A DNA stretch of 64,000 nucleotides from Clostridium polyendosporum (lineage in GTDB: Bacteria > Bacillota > Clostridia > Clostridiales > Clostridiaceae), in contig NZ_BOPZ01000002.1 in assembly GCF_018332455.1 (NCBI RefSeq), forward strand, positions 124,001 to 188,000. Direction: 5' to 3'. This document shows positions 1 to 7,701 of the stretch, piece after piece. Each line of letters begins with the position of its first letter. The first letter of the stretch is position 1. The notes below the pieces were generated by a model that made no database searches, was not told the DNA's origin, and worked only from the letters and a program-made list of their open reading frames with translations. The translations under genes and the position numbers were made by a program.

Positions 1-999
1 CCAGGTATGATTGATGCTCATTGTCATATAGGTATAATAGAAGAAAATATGGGTTTTGAAGGCATGGATGTGAATGAGGCAGTAGATCCAATAACGCCAC
101 ATCTTAGAGCTATTGATGGAATCAATCCATTTGATGGTTCCTTTAAAAAGGCGATAAAAGCGGGGATTACAACTGTAGTTACAGGCCCTGGAAGTGCCAA
201 TGTAATAGGAGGACATTTTGCAGCAATAAAGACTCATGGTATATGTATAGATGATATGATAATTAAAGAATCAGTAGCTATTAAGATTGCTTTGGGTGAA
301 AATCCAAAGAGGATATATAAAGGAAAAAATAAATCACCAATGACTAGGATGGCTACAGCTGCACTATTAAGGGAGGCACTTATAGAGGCAGAAAATTATC
401 TTAATAAAAAGAAAAAATCTCAACAACTAGGAGAATATTTCGAGAAGAAAATTAAATATGAGTCACTTATTCCTGTTATAGAGAAAAAGATTCCACTTAA
501 AGCACATGTTCATAGAGCAGATGATATATTGACCGCTTTAAGAATAGCAAGGGAGTTTGATTTGAAAATTACCTTAGATCATTGTACTGAAGGCCATCTT
601 ATTTCGGAACACATAAGAAAATCATCCTATCCTGCAATTGTAGGACCTACGATGAGTTTTAGTTCTAAGATTGAGCTTTCAAATAAGAGTTTTGAAACTT
701 CTGTTAAGCTTATGAAAAAAGGGGTCAAGGTTGCTATTATGACAGACCATCCTGTAATTCAAATTGAATATCTGCCTTTATGTGCAGCTTATGCTATGAA
801 AGAGGGACTAACCTTCGAAGAGGCATTAAGCACAATAACAATTAATGCAGCTGAAATTATAGGTATAGATGATAGGGTTGGTAGTATTGAAGCTGGTAAA
901 GATGCTGATATTGTAGTATTTAATGGAAGTCCTTTTGATATTTTAACAAATACGCTTTATACAATAGTTAATGGAGAAATAGTTTACAATTACAATTAA
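1..999 (+). CDS. Amidohydrolase (imidazolonepropionase-like), 5' end cut by the window edge
   Basis: A metal-dependent hydrolase of the amidohydrolase superfamily, acting on a C-N or related bond of an unknown substrate in the cytoplasm. The reading frame is open from base 1: Pro-Gly precede the first Met, giving the usual PG(M/F)IDAHCH strand, so the true start lies upstream and the N-terminal beta-sandwich part is missing. Counting from that Met, the metal-binding HxH is H5/H7, further candidate metal ligands are H167/H169 (KAHVH) and H192/H197 (DHCTEGH), and the catalytic Asp is likely D247 in MTDHP. The C-terminus (GSIEAGKDADIVVF) is the typical amidohydrolase closing segment. The family resembles COG1228; the substrate cannot be read from the sequence. 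Downstream comes a repeat-rich gap, then the queuosine operon, so it is probably the last gene of its own unit. Confidence 0.85.
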   Translation, partial: PGMIDAHCHIGIIEENMGFEGMDVNEAVDPITPHLRAIDGINPFDGSFKKAIKAGITTVVTGPGSANVIGGHFAAIKTHGICIDDMIIKESVAIKIALGENPKRIYKGKNKSPMTRMATAALLREALIEAENYLNKKKKSQQLGEYFEKKIKYESLIPVIEKKIPLKAHVHRADDILTALRIAREFDLKITLDHCTEGHLISEHIRKSSYPAIVGPTMSFSSKIELSNKSFETSVKLMKKGVKVAIMTDHPVIQIEYLPLCAAYAMKEGLTFEEALSTITINAAEIIGIDDRVGSIEAGKDADIVVFNGSPFDILTNTLYTIVNGEIVYNYN

Positions 1000-1008
1000 T
1001 AAACATAA

Positions 1009-1056
1009 ACAACTTCAATCCTGAATTATAGATTAGCTGTGAAGTTGTGTATCTAT
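1009..1056 (+). repeat. Small hairpin repeat, type S (ACAACTTCA / TGAAGTTGT)
   Basis: A 9-bp inverted repeat, ACAACTTCA at 1009-1017 and TGAAGTTGT at 1040-1048, followed by GTATCTAT. Similar right halves (TTATGAAGTTGTGTATC-type) occur near 24230-24255 and a whole variant near 58821-58866. It lies just after the amidohydrolase stop codon and could act as a weak terminator, although there is no long T run. Confidence 0.5.
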
Positions 1057-1110
1057 AGTTTAATCTAATAATTGTATTATTAGTAGTTATATGATATATT
1101 ATTTAGAGTA

Positions 1111-1175
1111 AAATAAAACTGACTAGGCATCGAGCCTATTCAGTTTTAGCCAGATTTCACTTTGTGAAATGGCAA
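1111..1175 (+). repeat. Dispersed double-hairpin repeat, copy 1 (plus orientation)
   Basis: Two adjacent hairpins: AAACTGACTAGGC / GCCTATTCAGTTTT, and GCCAGATTTCAC / GTGAAATGGC with a TTT loop. Related copies in this window are near 10081-10145 (divergent), 16442-16510, 25776-25840, 27611-27680, 52706-52772, 58784-58880 (chimeric) and 60771-60841. Every copy is intergenic and both orientations occur. This copy sits between the amidohydrolase and the preQ1 riboswitch. Confidence 0.75.
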
Positions 1176-1181
1176 AGAATA

Positions 1182-1222
1182 AGACAGTTCGTAACCATCC
1201 TGTCTATAAATAAAACTATGGA
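1182..1222 (+). promoter_or_regulatory. preQ1-I riboswitch aptamer
   Basis: The stretch has the compact preQ1-I layout. Stem P1 is AGACAG (1182-1187) with CTGTCT (1200-1205), the loop is TTCGTAACCATC, and an A-rich tail ATAAATAAAACTATGG follows. The ATGG in the tail can pair with CCAT in the loop to form the H-type pseudoknot. Loop and tail resemble known class I preQ1 aptamers (GTAACC loop, AACAAAAC-type tail). It precedes an operon containing queC, queD and queE, exactly where this riboswitch class is found. A terminator about 70 bases downstream is the likely expression platform, so preQ1 would shut the operon off. Recognised from the pattern, not by a covariance-model search. Confidence 0.8.
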
Positions 1223-1288
1223 CTAATTGCTTAAACTTTGGAATTGGGTTAGGTAAGGAAAGTCATGCCCTTTTTTAATGGTGAGTAA

Positions 1289-1318
1289 GGTGTACATAGT
1301 TATTTGTACGCCTTTTTT
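1289..1318 (+). terminator. Rho-independent terminator in the que operon leader
   Basis: GGTGTAC (1289-1295) pairs with GTACGCC (1306-1312) and is followed directly by seven T residues. It lies between the preQ1 aptamer and the first gene of the operon, so it is best read as the riboswitch-controlled attenuator and not as the end of an upstream gene. Confidence 0.75.
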
Positions 1319-1353
1319 TACGTGGAATTTTTATATCAAGTTTGAGGTGAAAT

Positions 1354-2355
1354 ATGAAAACAATTGGCATAACTACAACAGTTCCTATTGAAGTACTAAT
1401 TGCAGCTGGATATAAAGTTATTGATTTAAACAATATTTTTATTACTTCAAAGGATTATGGAAAATATATTGAATTAGCTGAAAGAGATGGATTTCCTAAA
1501 AGCTGCTGTGCATGGATTAAAGGTATATATGGAGCATGTTTAGAAAATAACATTAAGGAAGTAATAGGTGTTATGGAAGGTGATTGTTCCAATACTAAAG
1601 CGCTTATTGAAGTATTAAACCTTAAAGGTATAAAGACGTATCCATTCTCTTATCCACATAGTCATAGTCTTGAGGATATAAGAGTATCTATTGATAGTTT
1701 TATGGATTTATTTAAGGTAAATATGCAGCAGGTTGAAGAAGTTAGAAAAAACATAAATGAAATAAGGGAATTAGCCAAGAAAATAGATGAAAATACATAT
1801 AAGACTAATAAGACAACTGGTTTTGAGAATCATTTGTATCAGGTTTCTGTAAGTGACTTAAATGGAGACGCGAATGAGTTTAAAAGATTCTTAGAAGAGA
1901 AACTTAAAGAAATTGAAGGAAGAAAACCGATTAATAAAAAAGTAAGGCTAGGATTTATTGGAGTACCCCCAATGACAGCTGATATTTATGAATATGTAGA
2001 AGAGTTCAATGCTCATTTTGTTTATAATGAAGTTCAAAGAGAATTCGCATTTCCTAGAGTTGATAAAGCAAAAGACATATATGAACAGTATTACGATTAT
2101 ACATATGTATATAATATAGATTTTAGATTAAGCGATATAAAGAAGCAAATAGAAGAGAGAAAAATAGATGGAATAATACATTATACTCAAGCTTTTTGTT
2201 ATAGAGCTATACAGGATATTGTAATAAAAAATGAGCTTAATGTTCCTGTACTAAATATTGAAGGTGATAGTATAAATAGTTTAGATTCAAGAACAAAGCT
2301 TAGGCTTGAAGCTTTTATAGATATGCTTATAGATATAAAGGAGGCAGCGATTTGA
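1354..2355 (+). CDS. HgdB/FldB-type 2-hydroxyacyl-CoA dehydratase-like reductase of the queuosine operon
   Basis: A 333-residue member of the 2-hydroxyacyl-CoA dehydratase component D/B family, whose members carry iron-sulfur clusters and receive low-potential electrons from an ATP-driven activator. Candidate cluster ligands are C51/C52 (SCCAWIK), C62, C78 (GDC) and C282 (AFCYR). A GAGGTG ribosome site precedes the ATG. The next gene, overlapping its stop codon, is the matching BadF-type activator, so the pair should work together. The first gene of an operon under a preQ1 riboswitch and joined to queC-queD-queE is unlikely to be an amino acid fermentation enzyme. I infer a reductive step in deazapurine or queuosine metabolism, or in precursor salvage, but the reaction is not known from the sequence. 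Double-cubane cluster reductases of this superfamily, which reduce small non-CoA molecules, are a relevant comparison. Confidence 0.8.
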   Translation: MKTIGITTTVPIEVLIAAGYKVIDLNNIFITSKDYGKYIELAERDGFPKSCCAWIKGIYGACLENNIKEVIGVMEGDCSNTKALIEVLNLKGIKTYPFSYPHSHSLEDIRVSIDSFMDLFKVNMQQVEEVRKNINEIRELAKKIDENTYKTNKTTGFENHLYQVSVSDLNGDANEFKRFLEEKLKEIEGRKPINKKVRLGFIGVPPMTADIYEYVEEFNAHFVYNEVQREFAFPRVDKAKDIYEQYYDYTYVYNIDFRLSDIKKQIEERKIDGIIHYTQAFCYRAIQDIVIKNELNVPVLNIEGDSINSLDSRTKLRLEAFIDMLIDIKEAAI

Positions 2356-3116
2356 GGATACTTGGAATAGACCTAGGAAGCAGAGAAGTAAAAGTAGCAT
2401 TAATGGAAGATAGAAAGATTGTAGAAAAATTTAAGGTTAGTACTGTGTCCTTCTATAGAGAGTATTGCAGTTTTGATGGAAAGATAATAGTAAACATGGA
2501 AAAGTTAAATCTAGGAAGGATAGATGCAGCTGTATCTACAGGGTATGGTAGAAATAATACAGACCTTAAAATGTTTAAGCCTATACAAGAGATAAAAGCT
2601 CATGTATATGGAGTGTTCTATCAAACAGATCTTAAAGATTTTGTACTTCTTGATGTAGGAGGACAGGATGTTAAGGTGGTAAAGGTTGAAAAGGGGATAA
2701 TTACAGATTTAGAACTTAATGAAAAGTGTGCTGCATCCTGTGGAAGATATCTCGAGAATATGGCAAATGTATTAGAAGTTTCTCTAGATGATATGTTTGA
2801 GCATTATAAAAATCCGGTACAACTTAATTCAACATGTGCTGTATTTTCAGAATCTGAGCTTATAGGGAGAATTGCGGAAGGTACATCCCTAGATAGTCTA
2901 TGTGCAGGAGTTAACTATTCTCTATACAAAAGATTGGCTCCATTATTGACAAAATTTAAGGGGAGAAAACTTATTCTCTCTGGTGGAGTAGCAAGAAATA
3001 AAGCATTAATTAGTTATCTAAAAAATGATTATGATGAGGTAATTTCACTTGATGAGTTCCAATTTAATGGAGCGCTAGGGTGCTGTTACTATGGAGAAAG
3101 GATGATTAAGATATGA
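2352..3116 (+). CDS. BadF/BadG/BcrA/BcrD-type ATPase, activator of the HgdB-like partner
   Basis: A 254-residue ASKHA-fold ATPase ([14 protein letters not shown] phosphate loop at the N-terminus; SGGVARN near residue 210) of the HgdC/BadF activator family. These homodimers hold one [4Fe-4S] cluster and use ATP to drive an electron into a dehydratase or reductase. The cluster cysteines are visible in [10 protein letters not shown] and in [11 protein letters not shown], close to the family motifs. The start is TTG at 2352, chosen because AAAGGAGG lies just upstream and the frame overlaps the TGA of the preceding gene. The 3' end overlaps queC by ATGA, so translation is coupled along the operon. 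The length is that of a single-domain activator, not the long fused form. Confidence 0.85.
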   Translation: MRILGIDLGSREVKVALMEDRKIVEKFKVSTVSFYREYCSFDGKIIVNMEKLNLGRIDAAVSTGYGRNNTDLKMFKPIQEIKAHVYGVFYQTDLKDFVLLDVGGQDVKVVKVEKGIITDLELNEKCAASCGRYLENMANVLEVSLDDMFEHYKNPVQLNSTCAVFSESELIGRIAEGTSLDSLCAGVNYSLYKRLAPLLTKFKGRKLILSGGVARNKALISYLKNDYDEVISLDEFQFNGALGCCYYGERMIKI

Positions 3117-3787
3117 AAAAAGCAGTTGTATTATTATCAGGTGGACTAGATTCAACTACGGCACTTTATTTAGCAAAGGAACAGGGCTTTGAGGTATATT
3201 CTATAAGTTTTAATTATGGTCAGAGACATAATAAAGAATTAGAGTGTGCAAAAAACATTGCTGAAAAAGCTGGTGTAAAGCAGCACATAGTTGTAAATAC
3301 AAATATGGATGCTTGGGGAGGCTCTGCGCTTACTGATGAAAGTATTGAAGTACCAGAAGGTGACGAAAATAGAAAGGATATTCCTGTAACCTATGTGCCA
3401 GCAAGAAATATGATATTCTTAGCTTATGCTGCTTCGTATGCAGAAGTTGTTGGTGCTCAAGATGTTTTTATAGGGGTAAGCCAGGTGGATTATTCAGGAT
3501 ATGTAGATTGTAGAGAAGAGTTTATTAAGGCAATGGAAAATGCTATAAACATGGGTACTGTTTGTGCAGTAGAGCAGGGAAGAAAAATAAAGATACATGC
3601 CCCATTTATGTTTATGACAAAAACTCAGGAAATTGAGTTGGGTATGAAACTTGGTGTAGATTATAGCGACACATGGACTTGTTATAAGGGTGACGAACTT
3701 CCATGTGGAGAGTGTGATAGCTGTCTTTTAAGAATAAAGGCTTTTGAAGAAGCTGGTTTTCAAGACCCACTACAATATAAAAAATAA
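3113..3787 (+). CDS. queC: 7-cyano-7-deazaguanine synthase QueC
   Basis: Converts 7-carboxy-7-deazaguanine to preQ0 with ATP and ammonia in the queuosine pathway. The 224 residues are full family length. The PP-loop SGGLDS is at residues 9-14, and the C-terminal zinc site is formed by C190, C198, C201 and C204 ([15 protein letters not shown]). The start overlaps the activator gene by ATGA, and queD follows within 15 bases. Its place in a riboswitch-led operon implies repression by preQ1. Confidence 0.97.
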   Translation: MKKAVVLLSGGLDSTTALYLAKEQGFEVYSISFNYGQRHNKELECAKNIAEKAGVKQHIVVNTNMDAWGGSALTDESIEVPEGDENRKDIPVTYVPARNMIFLAYAASYAEVVGAQDVFIGVSQVDYSGYVDCREEFIKAMENAINMGTVCAVEQGRKIKIHAPFMFMTKTQEIELGMKLGVDYSDTWTCYKGDELPCGECDSCLLRIKAFEEAGFQDPLQYKK

Positions 3788-3802
3788 ATGGAGAATAAAT
3801 TA

Positions 3803-4267
3803 ATGAAGAGAGTATCTATAACCAAGGAATTTACGTGGGATATGGCCCATATGCTTGGTGGTCATGAAGGATTATGTAAGAATCTCCATGGTCACACATA
3901 TAAGATGCAAGTAGAGGTATGCAGAGCAGATGGTGATGTGATAAAAAATTGTGAAGCATCTAAGAGTATGGTAGTAGACTTTAAGGATTTAAAGAGTATA
4001 GTTAAGTCTAAGATTGTAGAACCTTTAGACCATGCCTTTATGTATTGGAATCAGTCTCCAGATGCGGCAGAACATCAGATTGCTGATGTTTTAAAGAGTA
4101 CTGGGAAAAAGGTTGTAGAGGTAAGTTTCAGACCTACAGCAGAAGAAATGGCAATTGATTTTTTTGAGCGATTAAGTAAAGATTTAGAAGATTGTGGTTT
4201 AGAAGTTTTGTGTATAAGAGTTTGGGAAACACCATCAAGCTTTGCAGAAGTTAAAAAGGAGAAGTAA
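3803..4267 (+). CDS. queD: 6-carboxy-5,6,7,8-tetrahydropterin synthase QueD
   Basis: Makes 6-carboxytetrahydropterin from dihydroneopterin triphosphate, the first committed step to 7-deazaguanines. From the ATG at 3803 it has 154 residues with zinc ligands H16, H29 and H31 (HGH) and the catalytic C25 in LCKNLHGHTY. The in-frame ATG at 3788 directly abuts the queC stop and lacks a ribosome site, whereas GGAG at 3790-3793 serves the ATG at 3803, so I prefer the shorter form. The gene ends 1 base before the queE start. There is no folE in this operon, so GTP cyclohydrolase must be encoded elsewhere. Confidence 0.93.
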   Translation: MKRVSITKEFTWDMAHMLGGHEGLCKNLHGHTYKMQVEVCRADGDVIKNCEASKSMVVDFKDLKSIVKSKIVEPLDHAFMYWNQSPDAAEHQIADVLKSTGKKVVEVSFRPTAEEMAIDFFERLSKDLEDCGLEVLCIRVWETPSSFAEVKKEK

Positions 4268-4268
4268 C

Positions 4269-5045
4269 ATGACACTAGAACAATTTAAAAACTCTCAAAT
4301 ACCAGTAGTTGAAATATTTAAGAGTATATCTGGAGAAGGAATTTCACAAGGTGAGGTAGTAACATTTATAAGAACTGCCGGCTGTAATTTGAGATGCAGC
4401 TATTGTGATACGACTTATAGTTATGATGAATGCAATAAGGATAATGAATATTTAACTGCTGATAAAATAGTAGAAAGATTAGAAGAGCTAGGTTGTAAGA
4501 GTATAATCTGCACTGGGGGAGAGCCTCTTGAGACTGGCAAAGCAAAGAGATATATTCCATTATATCTAGCAATTAAAGGCTTTAAAGTTAGAATTGAGAC
4601 TAATGGAAGCTGTCCAGTATATTCTGATGAAGAGATAGCAGCTTTTTTAGGTGAGAATTCTAAGGTTAGTAATAATAAGCTAAATCTTGAGAATTTACCG
4701 ATTTTCTATGCTTTAGATATTAAGTGTCCAGGTTCAGGAATGGCTCATAAAAATCTTTTTGAAGAGAACTTTAAATTACTTCGTTCTGGAGATGAAATAA
4801 AATTTGTAGTAGGTGGAGAAGAAGACATAAACTATGCACTTGAAACAATAGAACAATATAAGGATGTATTTTCATCTAAAGAGGTTGTTATTGATTTTTC
4901 ACCGGTTTTTGGAAAAATAGACCCGAAGAAATTAGTTGAGATGCTGGTAGAGAAGGATAGCTATTTTACTGATAACAATATAAAGGTAAGACTTAGTTTA
5001 CAAATTCATAAGTTCATTTGGAATCCAGAAACTAGAGGTGTTTAG
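4269..5045 (+). CDS. queE: 7-carboxy-7-deazaguanine synthase QueE (radical SAM)
   Basis: Radical SAM enzyme that contracts 6-carboxytetrahydropterin to 7-carboxy-7-deazaguanine. The SAM-cluster motif is C39-x3-C43-x2-C46 (CNLRCSYC), preceded by the substrate-binding SGEG segment and followed by CTGGEPL. AAGGAG seven bases before the ATG at 4269 decides the start; an upstream in-frame start at 4242 would overlap queD by 26 bases and has no ribosome site. At 258 residues it is the longer clostridial form of the family. It is the last gene of the riboswitch operon and is followed by a terminator. Confidence 0.95.
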   Translation: MTLEQFKNSQIPVVEIFKSISGEGISQGEVVTFIRTAGCNLRCSYCDTTYSYDECNKDNEYLTADKIVERLEELGCKSIICTGGEPLETGKAKRYIPLYLAIKGFKVRIETNGSCPVYSDEEIAAFLGENSKVSNNKLNLENLPIFYALDIKCPGSGMAHKNLFEENFKLLRSGDEIKFVVGGEEDINYALETIEQYKDVFSSKEVVIDFSPVFGKIDPKKLVEMLVEKDSYFTDNNIKVRLSLQIHKFIWNPETRGV

Positions 5046-5089
5046 AACTTTTTATTGGTTGTAATTTTATAAAGTAAAGTTTGAATAAG

Positions 5090-5122
5090 AATGAAAGGGT
5101 TTGATGCTCTTTCATTTTTATT
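5090..5122 (+). terminator. Terminator after queE
   Basis: AATGAAAG and CTTTCATT form an 8-bp stem (5090-5116) followed by TTTTATTTC. It ends the que operon before topB. Confidence 0.75.
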
Positions 5123-5328
5123 TCTTTAAATATAGTTGAACTGATGGAACAAAGTGTTATAAGTACAAAAATATATAAACTAAACTTGAAAAAATACATA
5201 TTAAATAATATTATTAATGTTGTAAATTTTTATAGGAATTAAATAGTAAGGTCATAAATAAGAAAATTGGTAAATTGAGAAGCATGTCTCAGTTTTATCA
5301 AAAATTGATTTTTAAGGGATGTGACGGA

Positions 5329-7485
5329 ATGGTCAAGGTTATTATAGCGGAGAAGCCATCAGTAGCAAAAAATATTGCTGATGCACTAAATATAAAACAA
5401 CGACGAGACGGATACTTTGAAGGTGAAAATTACATTGTAACATGGGCTTTTGGTCATTTATTACAGCTTTATGATGCAAAGGATTATGATCCAAAGATGG
5501 CATCATGGAGGATGGATAATTATCCGTTTATACCTAATGGATTTAAATATAAAATTAAGATAGATATGAGTAAAAAGGATAGTCCAGATAAGGGTGCAGA
5601 GAAGCAAGTAAATATTATTAAAATGTTGATTAATCGAGAGTCTGTTGATGGTGTTATTTCAGCCTGTGACTATGATCGTGAAGGGCAGATTATTGGTGAT
5701 ATTATAATTAAATATCTTAGGGTAACAAAGCCAGCATATAGATTGTTATTAAATGAGTGGACTCCTGATGAAGTTATTAAGGGTATGGAAAACTTAAAAC
5801 CCAATATTGAAATGAAGCCTCTGCAAGATGCGGGAATAAGCAGGCAATGGGCAGACTGGGTTATTGGGATAAACTTGACCTCAGTTACAACATTAAAGTA
5901 TCTAAGAGGGAAAGGACATCCGTTAAATATTGGACGTGTATTATTACCAACTTTGAAGATTATATACGATAGAGATAAAGAAATAGAAAACTTTGTTCCT
6001 GATAATTATCATAAGTTAGTAGCAACTTTTAAAACTGATAAAAATGAGGAGTATGAAGGAACATACCTACTAAATGAGGAAGAAAAATTTAGGAATAAAG
6101 ACGATTTAGCAACACTAGTACCTAAAATAAAGCATGGTCAAGGAACAATCATTGATAAACAAGTAGAACGAAAAAAAGACTATTGTCCATATTTGTTTAA
6201 CCTGTCAGGGTTACAAGGGTATATTACGAGTAAATATAAAGGTTGGACCTCAGATAAAGTATTAAAAGTTGCCCAGTCCCTATATGAGAAGAAATTTATA
6301 ACATATCCACGTACAGCAAGTGTAGTATTAGAGGAGAGTTTAGTAGATAGAGTTAAGAAAGTGCTAAATATATTAAAAAAAGGATTACCATATGAGGATG
6401 AGATAAAGTTTAACGTTTCTAAACGTATTTTTGATAATTCCAAGGTGGAGAGCCATAGTGCTATAACACCTACGTATATATTGCCAAGCAACCTTACAAA
6501 AGATGAAGAGGCTGTTTATAGTGCTATTAAGAATAGATTTATAGCTCAGTTTATGCCAGTTGCAGAGTATGAAGAAACCAAAATTACTACAAAAATTAAC
6601 AACAGTGAAGTAACTGGAGTATTTATATCAAAAGGAAAAGTTCAAATCATTGAAGGGTGGAAAAAGGTTGAAAATATAGAATCCAAGGATACTATACTTC
6701 CTTTAGTTGACGTAAATCAAATTGTAGATGTAGTTAATACTAAAATTACTTCTCATACAACAAAACCACCTAAATATCATACTGAAAAAACTCTTTTAAG
6801 AGTTATGGAGACCTGCGGAAAGAAATTTGAAGAAGAAGATAGTGAAGAAATGATGGAGGCTATATTAAGTGGTTTTAGTATAGGTACACCAGCTACAAGA
6901 GCTGAAATTATTAAAAAGTTAAAGGATATTGGCTATATCTACAGTAAAGGAAAAAGTTTGCAATGCACTGATTTAGGCAGAAGAATAATAGAATTTTTTC
7001 CTATTAAGAACTTAATGAATTTAGAGTATACAGGTAAGCTAGAAAAAACTTTATCAGATATGGAAAAAGGAAAAGTTGAAAGAAGTAGTTTTTTAAATCT
7101 AATATTTAATTTTACGAGGGAAGCAGTAGATACTATTAAAAGCAGTGAAAATGTTGTTATAAGTGGTACCGAAGAAACACCTTCCGTAGAAGAAACTATA
7201 GGCAAGTGTCCTTTATGTGGCAGTGCTGTAATTGAGGGGAAAATGGGATTTGGCTGCAGTAATTGGAGAAGTGGATGTAAATTTGTGGTATGGAAGCAGG
7301 ATAAATTTCTACAGTCATTGAAGAAAAATGTTACTAAGGAAATGGTCCAAAAATTATTGCAGGATGGTGTGGTTCAGGTAAATGGCTTGGAAAGTAAAAA
7401 AGGCAATAAGTTTGACGCTAATTTAAGATACGAAAAAAATGCGAATAACAATTATTTTAGTTGGAAAATTGAGTTTATCAAGTAA
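5329..7485 (+). CDS. topB: DNA topoisomerase III (type IA)
   Basis: Type IA topoisomerase that decatenates and relaxes negatively supercoiled DNA. The TOPRIM domain begins at once (MVKVIIAEKPSVAKNIADAL) with acidic residues D114 and D116 in CDYDREG. The catalytic tyrosine is Y326 in FITYPRTAS. The C-terminal region holds one zinc-ribbon-like unit (CPLCG ... GCSN ... GC). The ATG at 5329 is preferred over 5275 because the homology starts there and AAGGGA precedes it; the protein then has 718 residues, normal for TopB. It stands alone between terminators. Small TopB paralogues often travel on mobile elements, but nothing mobile is seen next to this one. Confidence 0.92.
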   Translation: MVKVIIAEKPSVAKNIADALNIKQRRDGYFEGENYIVTWAFGHLLQLYDAKDYDPKMASWRMDNYPFIPNGFKYKIKIDMSKKDSPDKGAEKQVNIIKMLINRESVDGVISACDYDREGQIIGDIIIKYLRVTKPAYRLLLNEWTPDEVIKGMENLKPNIEMKPLQDAGISRQWADWVIGINLTSVTTLKYLRGKGHPLNIGRVLLPTLKIIYDRDKEIENFVPDNYHKLVATFKTDKNEEYEGTYLLNEEEKFRNKDDLATLVPKIKHGQGTIIDKQVERKKDYCPYLFNLSGLQGYITSKYKGWTSDKVLKVAQSLYEKKFITYPRTASVVLEESLVDRVKKVLNILKKGLPYEDEIKFNVSKRIFDNSKVESHSAITPTYILPSNLTKDEEAVYSAIKNRFIAQFMPVAEYEETKITTKINNSEVTGVFISKGKVQIIEGWKKVENIESKDTILPLVDVNQIVDVVNTKITSHTTKPPKYHTEKTLLRVMETCGKKFEEEDSEEMMEAILSGFSIGTPATRAEIIKKLKDIGYIYSKGKSLQCTDLGRRIIEFFPIKNLMNLEYTGKLEKTLSDMEKGKVERSSFLNLIFNFTREAVDTIKSSENVVISGTEETPSVEETIGKCPLCGSAVIEGKMGFGCSNWRSGCKFVVWKQDKFLQSLKKNVTKEMVQKLLQDGVVQVNGLESKKGNKFDANLRYEKNANNNYFSWKIEFIK

Positions 7486-7545
7486 TTTTACCATCGTATT
7501 TATTTGGATAAACTTAATTTTAAGTGATATAATTAAAAGGCAAGA

Positions 7546-7572
7546 AAAGGGCTACCTACGGGATAGCCCTAA
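7546..7572 (+). terminator. Hairpin AGGGCTA / TAGCCCT between topB and the sensor kinase
   Basis: A 7-bp GC-rich perfect stem (AGGGCTA ... TAGCCCT) downstream of topB with A-rich flanks and no clear T run. It is probably a terminator or an mRNA 3'-end stabiliser; the class is uncertain. Confidence 0.5.
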
Positions 7573-7701
7573 AATATGCTTACTAATAAGCTTATAATTG
7601 ATTAGATATGCTACTATATATAGGCTACCTAGTAACTCTAAGTTGTTTATCTTTAAGTAAAAAAATAATGGGTATTTTAATTAATATGGAAAGGAGCAAT
7701 A

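Noticed and set aside
1246-1276. T-box leader in the que operon leader
   Set aside because: No AGGGTGG..ACC antiterminator core; the preQ1 aptamer explains the regulation better.
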